From NCBI RefSeq assembly GCF_000739615.1, contig NZ_BATP01000027.1, positions 62,001 through 126,000 on the forward strand: a DNA stretch of 64,000 nt, in the 5' to 3' direction. The position numbers and the translations under genes are program-made. Within the stretch, counting starts at the first letter, position 1; each line of letters begins with the position of its first letter. A model generated the notes under the pieces. That model was not told the origin of the DNA, made no database searches, and was given only the letters and a program-made list of their open reading frames with translations. The stretch comes from Haloferula sp. BvORR071. Lineage in GTDB: Bacteria; Verrucomicrobiota; Verrucomicrobiia; Verrucomicrobiales; Akkermansiaceae. Below, in pieces: positions 58,607 through 64,000 of the stretch.

Positions 58607-59040
58607 AGTCTTTTCTGCCGCTGCTGCTCGCGCCGGTCCTGCCCCTGCTGGCGGGCTCGTGCACGCCCTTCCGCGGTGGTGGCTGGGAAGCGGGCTGGAC
58701 GGAACGCGCGGCGCAGGACCGGATCATGCTGGTGCGGAATTCGCCGGAGACCCTCGGCCACCGGCGCCTGGTCTTCCAGTCCGCGACCCACCCCGATCTG
58801 AAGGTTTTCCTGAGCCAGAAGGGCCTGCCCGACTTCATCGCGGAGACCTCCAGCGATGACCGGCAATACCTGGTGCTCTACTATCTGGACAAGCGGAAGG
58901 GCTATATCTGCCGCACTCACCGGGTGGAGAACTCTGAAGTCGTCTTCGCCGGTCCCTACAACATGACCAAGCGGGAGACCGGCGTGCTGCGTGAACTGCA
59001 GCACAACAGCTCACAGGTGCCGGTGACGCTGAAGCACTGA
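58603..59040 (+). CDS. Small lipoprotein partner of the serine protease
   Basis: 145 residues. Lipoprotein signal LPLLLAPVLPLLAGSC with Cys20. The mature part begins Gly/Trp-rich (FRGGGWEAGW) and then reads as a beta-rich body (HPDLKVFLSQKGLPDFIAE, YLVLYYLDKRKGYICR). No known domain is recognised. It overlaps the protease gene by four bases, so it could be an inhibitor, chaperone or substrate of it; this is position-based only. A hairpin follows at 59066. Confidence 0.74.
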   Translation: MKSFLPLLLAPVLPLLAGSCTPFRGGGWEAGWTERAAQDRIMLVRNSPETLGHRRLVFQSATHPDLKVFLSQKGLPDFIAETSSDDRQYLVLYYLDKRKGYICRTHRVENSEVVFAGPYNMTKRETGVLRELQHNSSQVPVTLKH

Positions 59041-59065
59041 GGGGGGAATTCTCCATTTCCCGGCG

Positions 59066-59084
59066 CTCCAAACCAGCTTTGGAG
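59066..59084 (+). terminator. Hairpin after the protease/lipoprotein pair
   Basis: CTCCAAA-CCAGC-TTTGGAG forms a 7-base-pair stem starting 25 bases after the lipoprotein stop. There is no T tract, so it may act as a weak terminator or as a binding site upstream of the TonB receptor gene. Confidence 0.5.
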
Positions 59085-59090
59085 ATGTCC

Positions 59091-59112
59091 CTAAGAAAAT
59101 TTGTCTAAGAAA
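59091..59112 (+). promoter_or_regulatory. CTAAGAAA direct repeat before the TonB receptor
   Basis: CTAAGAAA occurs at 59091-59098 and 59105-59112, 14 bases apart from start to start. The spacing is somewhat over one helical turn. It could be a regulator site for the receptor gene, whose ATG is at 59142. It does not match the Fur box. Confidence 0.35.
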
Positions 59113-59141
59113 TTGCAGGGTTGCGCGTTCGGGTCCTACCA

Positions 59142-61256
59142 ATGCGAAAACTCCTCCTCCTGCCCCTGCTGGCAAGTGTCCCCCCGGTCCTAGCCGATCC
59201 CGCCCCGGAAGCCGACGCGCTGAATCCGATGATCGTGACCGCCTCCCGCACGGAGGACGAAAAGAAAGACGTGCCCTACACGGTCACGGAGATCGATGCG
59301 GACTACATCCAGGAAAATACCCGCCGGACCCTGCCCGATGCGCTGCAATTCACTCCCGGCGTGCTGGTGCAGAAGACCACGGTGGGCCATGGCTCGCCCT
59401 ACATCCGCGGCTTCACGGGGCGCCAGAACCTGCTGATGATCGATGGCGTGCGCGTCAACAACTCCGCCTGGCGCAGCGGCCCGGTGCAGTACTGGAACAC
59501 GATTGATCCCTATTCGATCGACCACTTCGAGCTGGTCCGCAGCCAGGGATCCGTGCTCTACGGGTCGGACGCAATCGGCGGCACGATGAATGTTTTCACG
59601 AAGTCCTCGGACTTCCGCGATCAGCCGGACGGCGCCTTCTTCACCCACGGCCAAGCCTACTACGAATACCGTAGCAATGGCGAGGACTCCAACATCGGCC
59701 ACATCGAGAGTTCCTTTGGCGTGGGCGGCCTGTATGGCGTCCACCTCGGCCTCTCCGCGAAGGACTACGGCGACATCCGCGACTCCGCGGTGGGCCTGAT
59801 GAAGAACACCGGCTACCCGGAGCAGGACCTCGATTTCCGCCTGGACTATGCGCTGAATCCGCAGACCACGCTGACGCTCGTCCACCAGCAGGTGAACCAG
59901 GATGCAATCTCACGCTGGCACTCCACCCTCTTCAATCCCGGCTGGCAGCACAGCGGTCATATCGTGCAGCCCGGCACTTGGCTGGCGCGCACCTATGACC
60001 AGGAGCGCTCGCTGACCTACGCCCGGATCGAGCAGAACAACGACGACAACGCCTTCATCCAGCACTGGAATGCCACGGTCTCCTACCAGACCACCCGCGA
60101 CTCGGAAGAGCAATACCGCACCAAGACCGACCGCCGCTACCAGATCGCGGAGCTCAATACCGTAGGCTTCGACACCTCCTTCGAGTCTAACATGGGGCCG
60201 GGCAAGCTGGTCTATGGCGTGGACTACTACCACGACTCCACCGAGTCCGAAGGCTACCGCCGCCGCGCCGCGCCGCCGCTGAAGTATGACCCGGCCACCC
60301 GCCCGCTCGCGGATGACTCGAACTACGAGCTCTTCGGTGCCTTCGTGCAGTACCAGTACCAGCCGGTCGATCCCTTCGAACTGACCGGCGGCCTGCGCTA
60401 CACCTATGCGCAAGCCGAGCTGGGCCGCTTCTGGGATGCTGCCGCCGCCCAGGACCAGTACGGCGTGGATCGCGATTGGGACGATGTGGTCGGCTCGCTG
60501 CGCGCGATCTATCACTTCAACGATTGCTGGAGCGTCTACGGTGGTGCCTCGCAGGCCTTCCGCGCGCCAAACCTGGATGACCTCTCCGGCAACTTGACCG
60601 CCCGCTCGGGCCTGAACTCCACCGGCTCCGCGGATGTGGATCCGGAAAAATACATCACCTACGAGATCGGCACCCGCCACCTGACCGAGTGCACCTCGGT
60701 CAACCTCTCCGCCTTCTACACGGACATTGATGACCTGATCGTCGGCGTGCCGGTAGCCCCGGCCAGCGCGACCACGGTGGCGACCAATGGCCGCGACGGC
60801 TATGTCTATGGCGTGGAACTCGAAGGCGCCTGGCGCTTCCACCCGCAGTGGACCGTTTCCGGCTTCGCCGCCTGGCAAGACGGCCGCACCGAAACCGCTG
60901 CCTATCTCGGCGGTCCGATCGTGGATGAACCCGGCTCCCGCCTCCTGCCGCTCACCGGCTCCGTGGCGCTGCGCTGGACCTCCCTCGATGAAGTCCTCTG
61001 GGTCGAAGGCCGGGTGCTCGCCGCCGGTGAAGAAGATCGCCTGAGCGCCAGCGACCGCGCCGACAACCAGCGCATCCCCTCGCTCGGCACCCCCGGCTAC
61101 GTCGTCTGCATGGTCCACGCCGGCTGGCGTGTGAACGAGCACCTCGAGCTGACCGGCGGGGTGGAGAACATCACCAACGAGGACTACCGCAACCACGGCT
61201 CCGGCACCAACGAGCCCGGCACCAACTTCATCGTCGGCGCCAAGGTGCTGTGGTGA
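59142..61256 (+). CDS. TonB-dependent outer-membrane receptor
   Basis: 704 residues from the ATG at 59142. Signal peptide MRKLLLLPLLASVPPVLA. The TonB-box-like PMIVTASRTEDEKKDVPY leads to the plug (~45-155: TLPDALQFTPGVLVQKTT, then YIRGFTGRQNLLMIDGVRVN, then LVRSQGSVLYGSDAIGGTMN). The remaining ~550 residues form the 22-strand barrel, ending in FIVGAKVLW. The plug resembles iron-complex, haem or vitamin receptors, but the ligand cannot be fixed from sequence. Energy comes from the TonB-ExbBD complex, which is not in the window. A strong terminator follows. Confidence 0.92.
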   Translation: MRKLLLLPLLASVPPVLADPAPEADALNPMIVTASRTEDEKKDVPYTVTEIDADYIQENTRRTLPDALQFTPGVLVQKTTVGHGSPYIRGFTGRQNLLMIDGVRVNNSAWRSGPVQYWNTIDPYSIDHFELVRSQGSVLYGSDAIGGTMNVFTKSSDFRDQPDGAFFTHGQAYYEYRSNGEDSNIGHIESSFGVGGLYGVHLGLSAKDYGDIRDSAVGLMKNTGYPEQDLDFRLDYALNPQTTLTLVHQQVNQDAISRWHSTLFNPGWQHSGHIVQPGTWLARTYDQERSLTYARIEQNNDDNAFIQHWNATVSYQTTRDSEEQYRTKTDRRYQIAELNTVGFDTSFESNMGPGKLVYGVDYYHDSTESEGYRRRAAPPLKYDPATRPLADDSNYELFGAFVQYQYQPVDPFELTGGLRYTYAQAELGRFWDAAAAQDQYGVDRDWDDVVGSLRAIYHFNDCWSVYGGASQAFRAPNLDDLSGNLTARSGLNSTGSADVDPEKYITYEIGTRHLTECTSVNLSAFYTDIDDLIVGVPVAPASATTVATNGRDGYVYGVELEGAWRFHPQWTVSGFAAWQDGRTETAAYLGGPIVDEPGSRLLPLTGSVALRWTSLDEVLWVEGRVLAAGEEDRLSASDRADNQRIPSLGTPGYVVCMVHAGWRVNEHLELTGGVENITNEDYRNHGSGTNEPGTNFIVGAKVLW

Positions 61257-61368
61257 TCGGTAAGCGGAAGGCGACGAGCGTTAGAGCAAGCTCAAGCGCG
61301 GACCTTCCTTCGACAGAAAAACAATTCCCAGCGATCCCCCGGGCGCATCCGGTAAGGTTCGGTAAAAC

Positions 61369-61409
61369 AAAGAAGCCGCGGCCCCCCCACTCGCGGCTTC
61401 TTTCGTTTT
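61369..61409 (+). terminator. Strong terminator after the TonB receptor
   Basis: AAAGAAGCCGCG (61369-61380) pairs with CGCGGCTTCTTT (61392-61403), a 12-base-pair stem with an 11-base loop, followed by CGTTTTG. It lies about 110 bases after the receptor stop. The best terminator in the window. Confidence 0.85.
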
Positions 61410-61496
61410 GCTCAAGAAAGCCGCCCAACTACCCTTAACTGTAGATGGCCAAATATCCTTGTGCATTCACCCGAAATAACTTTTAACCTAACCGTC

Positions 61497-63173
61497 ATGC
61501 ACCTCCCCCGGCTGAAATCAATTGTTAGAACAACTAAACATCAGACACTTCCCTTCCTGTTTGCCGCGCTTTGCCATATGGCCTCGGGCGCGGGCGTAGC
61601 CGCTCTGAAAGAGCAGCCCTTCCACTCAGACAATTCAGCACAGCCTCTTGCATTTTCTGAGGTAGGAGGCGGTGGCGGCCCTATGTTCAGCTTCAAGATT
61701 GGAAAATCGACCCGGAATGTCGATAGAGGCAAGGTAGCCGGGATTGTAACCATTCCGGCAGAACTCCCCAAGACGATCGCAAACGAGGAGCAGATCAAGC
61801 CCCTACGCAAGACTCTTGATGAGATGAAGGCCTTTGCTGCAAAGTTTCCAAAATCCGAAACTATAATGCGCCCCTACATCGAGGCCTACTCCACTCACGT
61901 CAAAAACTTTGACACAGGAATGGTGCGGTATGAATCCAAATGGATAACCAAAGCGGAATATGCCCCAATTAAGGAAGAGGCAGATGATTCCCAAAGGGCA
62001 ATCGACGATAGGGAAAGGAGAATGGCCGCCTTGCGAACTGCGGATCGGAAAAGCATGGATGAATTCGCAGCCAAGCAAAGGGCACAAGGCCTCGAAGAAT
62101 ACAACGGCCTATGGTTGCCGGTGGAGGAAGTGCGGAAACTTGTCGAACGCGATCGAATCAACGCTGGATTCGCAAATTCGGTGGATTCGAAGACTATTGC
62201 CGGGGCCATCTATTCAGTTTTCCAAGTCACAGAAAGCGGTTTCCTGATTGAGGTAGAGAGCGGCCAATCGAAACAGGGTGGAATCAATTCATCTCTTGCT
62301 TACCTCGTCGGAGTGAACACCGCGAGCGCGGCTGATGGAGATGCTTACCGGAGCGATCTCTTTTGGTGCGGAAACTATACCTATGTTACGAGAGGGCGCA
62401 CCACCCGAACAGTAAACTCCTATTGCCTCAACAGGAACGACGCGATCACTCGCTTAAAGAATCAAGCCACTAACCCCGGCGGCAGCGAAGTGGAGCAGGG
62501 CGGAGGCGTAGCAGATCAGCCTGCCAAGCATCCCGACGTCGGGGTACTAGCTGGAGCAAAAGCCAGCGGGTCTGGATTTTTTGTAGGTTCCGAGGGCTAC
62601 CTAATCACCAACGAACACGTCGTTCATGGCGCGAAATCGGCAAAGATCTTGCTCAATGACTCGCTGACCGACGCTGAGATTATTACCGTCAACAAGACCG
62701 CAGATCTCGCACTCCTTAAGGTGGCCAAGAAGATGAAAGGCCTCGCTGTCCTCCAACCGGAGGCAAAGACGGGATTGGACGTCTTCGCCATCGGCTTCCC
62801 GCAACCTGAAATTCAGGGCAAGGATGTAAAGGTCACCAAAGGAATCATTAGCGGTGGAAAAGGATTTGGAGATGACGAGACGAGGTTCCAAATCGATGCA
62901 GCCGTTCAACCAGGCAATTCCGGAGGACCACTTTGCGATTCTTCGGGAAATCTGGTTGGAGTGGTTGTGGCTGGACTCGACCAGATCGCCGTTGCTCAGT
63001 CTACTGGCACGTTGCCTCAAAACGTCAACTACGCCATCAAGGCGAGCCAGGTATTGGCATTGTTGAAGTCAAAGTCCGTGTCCTTTGAGTCCGTAGATGC
63101 GCCAGCTACGGGATCTGCGGTTGACGCCATGGAGCGAGCCTCGGATTGCACGGTTCTCGTGGTGGCCTACTAA
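61497..63173 (+). CDS. S1C serine protease with a long N-terminal extension, lower GC than neighbours
   Basis: 558 residues from the ATG at 61497. The N-terminus has a hydrophobic signal (TLPFLFAALCHMASGAGVAA). Residues ~85-235 are helical and charged (LRKTLDEMKAFAAKFPK, SKWITKAEYAPIKEEADD), with a GLWLPVEEVRKLV segment. The HtrA/DegP-like protease domain covers ~355-540 with His374 (ITNEHVVHG), Asp403 (TADLALLKV) and Ser475 (QPGNSGGPL). No PDZ domain follows. GC is visibly lower: two sampled 60-base rows (61921 and 62041) are 45% and 52% GC, against 62% in one row of the TonB gene (60601). This suggests later acquisition. TTGTGC at 61459 followed 16 bases on by TTTTAA could be its promoter. 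Confidence 0.82.
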   Translation: MHLPRLKSIVRTTKHQTLPFLFAALCHMASGAGVAALKEQPFHSDNSAQPLAFSEVGGGGGPMFSFKIGKSTRNVDRGKVAGIVTIPAELPKTIANEEQIKPLRKTLDEMKAFAAKFPKSETIMRPYIEAYSTHVKNFDTGMVRYESKWITKAEYAPIKEEADDSQRAIDDRERRMAALRTADRKSMDEFAAKQRAQGLEEYNGLWLPVEEVRKLVERDRINAGFANSVDSKTIAGAIYSVFQVTESGFLIEVESGQSKQGGINSSLAYLVGVNTASAADGDAYRSDLFWCGNYTYVTRGRTTRTVNSYCLNRNDAITRLKNQATNPGGSEVEQGGGVADQPAKHPDVGVLAGAKASGSGFFVGSEGYLITNEHVVHGAKSAKILLNDSLTDAEIITVNKTADLALLKVAKKMKGLAVLQPEAKTGLDVFAIGFPQPEIQGKDVKVTKGIISGGKGFGDDETRFQIDAAVQPGNSGGPLCDSSGNLVGVVVAGLDQIAVAQSTGTLPQNVNYAIKASQVLALLKSKSVSFESVDAPATGSAVDAMERASDCTVLVVAY

Positions 63174-63195
63174 GGCCCGCCACCTCCTCTTACCT

Positions 63196-63984
63196 TCACT
63201 TGAAAATCTCCGCGAAGAACACCTTCATCGCCTCCCACGAGCGCTTGTCAGCCTTCTCGTTGTAGGCCGCGCCCTTCGACTTGTCGTCGCCTGCCATCTT
63301 CTGGGTGAAGCCGTGGACCGCACCGCTGTAGGCGGTGAACTGCCAGTCCACGTCTGCCTCAGTCATCTCCTTGCCGAAGGCCATGACTTGTTCGGTCGGC
63401 ACGAAGGGGTCCTCCGCGCCGTGGAGCACCAGTACCTTCGCCTTCACCCCACCGGCCGTGGCTTCCTTGCCCGCTGCGGCATCGAGCCCGCCGTGGAAAG
63501 AAACCACGCCCGCGATGTCCGCACCGCTGCGTGCCAGCTCCAGCACGCCGGTGCCGCCGAAGCAGTAGCCGATCGCCGCGATCTTCGAGGTATCCGTGTG
63601 CTCCTCCTTCTGCAGGACTTCGAGGCCAGCCTTGAGACGGGCACGGAAGAGATCACGGTCGCCCTTGTACTTCCCGGCTTCCTGTCCCGCGGCCGGCGGC
63701 ACGGGACGGATGCCCTTGCCGTAGATGTCCGCGGCGAAGACGTTGTAGCCCAGCTCCGCCAATTGCCGCGCGCGGCCCTTCTCGTAATCCGTCAGCCCGG
63801 TCCACTGGTGGATCACCAGCACCGCCGGGCGCTTGCCCTTCACGGCATCGTCATAGACGTGGAAGCCTTCGAGGGTCGTGTCGCCCTGCTTGTATTCCAC
63901 CGGCTTTTCAACCAGTGCGGCAGAGGCGGAGATTGCGGTGGTAGCTGCGCTCATCAGGGAGAGAAGGAGAGTCTTGGTCTTCAT
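63196..63984 (-). CDS. Exported dienelactone-hydrolase-family protein
   Basis: 262 residues from the ATG at 63984 (an ATG at 63996 is also in frame). Signal peptide MKTKTLLLSLMSAATTAISASA. The catalytic triad of the dienelactone hydrolase group is complete: Cys141 in GYCFGG, Asp192 in HGAEDPFV and His224 in GAVHGFT. The family acts on lactones or ester bonds; the exported location suggests an ester-hydrolysing role in the periplasm. Ends in FFAEIFK. Its promoter lies at or beyond the window edge. Confidence 0.9.
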   Translation of the reverse strand: MKTKTLLLSLMSAATTAISASAALVEKPVEYKQGDTTLEGFHVYDDAVKGKRPAVLVIHQWTGLTDYEKGRARQLAELGYNVFAADIYGKGIRPVPPAAGQEAGKYKGDRDLFRARLKAGLEVLQKEEHTDTSKIAAIGYCFGGTGVLELARSGADIAGVVSFHGGLDAAAGKEATAGGVKAKVLVLHGAEDPFVPTEQVMAFGKEMTEADVDWQFTAYSGAVHGFTQKMAGDDKSKGAAYNEKADKRSWEAMKVFFAEIFK

Positions 63985-64000
63985 GGCTCCCGGCATGAAA

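Noticed and set aside
59910-61196. 428-codon minus-strand reading frame across the TonB receptor
   Set aside because: The opposite strand has clear TonB-receptor motifs along its whole length; this frame is a shadow.

Overview
The window is a high-GC bacterial chromosome segment whose gene content best fits the Verrucomicrobiota, probably a Luteolibacter/Haloferula-like member of the Verrucomicrobiaceae. This is an inference from gene content: there is no rRNA or other phylogenetic marker. The supporting features are an ECF sigma factor fused to a membrane anchor and long C-terminal domain beside a membrane-anchored partner, a large set of paralogous exported helical-repeat proteins, PA14/calcium-repeat secreted proteins, GH127 and GH1 enzymes, and Gram-negative envelope genes (RND pump, LamB-type porin, OpgG, BamA-like barrel, TonB receptor, RlpA, amidase). 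I see no rRNA, tRNA, CRISPR array, transposase or phage genes.

Layout. Bases 1-11.2 kb hold the end of an RND pump, a small membrane protein, a GH1-type protein with a substrate-binding-protein-like module inserted in its barrel, a LysM/L,D-transpeptidase-like protein that has lost its catalytic cysteine, and a minus-strand run (secreted protein, OpgG, LamB-type porin). A secreted helix-hairpin-helix protein and a clear terminator follow. Bases 11.4-22.3 kb carry aspartate kinase, a DUF4328-like membrane protein, the sigma-factor fusion with its overlapping partner, a very large DUF2339 membrane protein, a membrane-tethered alpha/beta hydrolase, a LOG protein and a fungal-type cytosine deaminase. 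At 22.4-23.0 kb a four-helix-bundle (S23-type) gene is flanked and interrupted by AT-rich palindromic repeats. Bases 26.3-39 kb are mixed: mgtE overlapping a very small kinase-like gene, a frameshifted GH127 gene, secreted proteins, a PDZ protein, an ATP-grasp protein, an M42-like peptidase, a frameshifted small gene and a cell-wall amidase.

The most striking structure is a family of paired genes. Each pair is a B gene (about 500-530 codons) followed by an A gene (about 550-585 codons), in that order, with a 4-base stop/start overlap or a 4-base gap. One pair lies on the plus strand (23119-26249). Four pairs lie head to tail on the minus strand (53777 down to 39033), with a BamA-like outer-membrane barrel gene between the third and fourth. 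All ten proteins have an N-terminal export or anchor segment followed by helical repeats marked by DP-x-A motifs. In the four minus-strand B proteins I count eleven such units in the same register. Each B gene is preceded by a TTG-containing hexamer 17 bases from a second hexamer; in the four minus-strand copies the first lies in a shared CCGCTTGCMA block. The sigma-factor pair at 13.4-16.7 kb has a similar two-gene layout and a related style of repeat, so it may belong to the same system. I do not recognise a described function for these proteins.

Bases 53.9-64 kb are mostly housekeeping and envelope genes: guanine deaminase, an rnhC-HU-rlpA run, divergent mutY, a serine-protease lipoprotein with an overlapping lipoprotein, a TonB receptor ending in a strong terminator, a lower-GC S1C protease that may be a later arrival, and a dienelactone-hydrolase-like exported protein. 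Many long antisense reading frames exist, but they are shadows caused by the high GC content.
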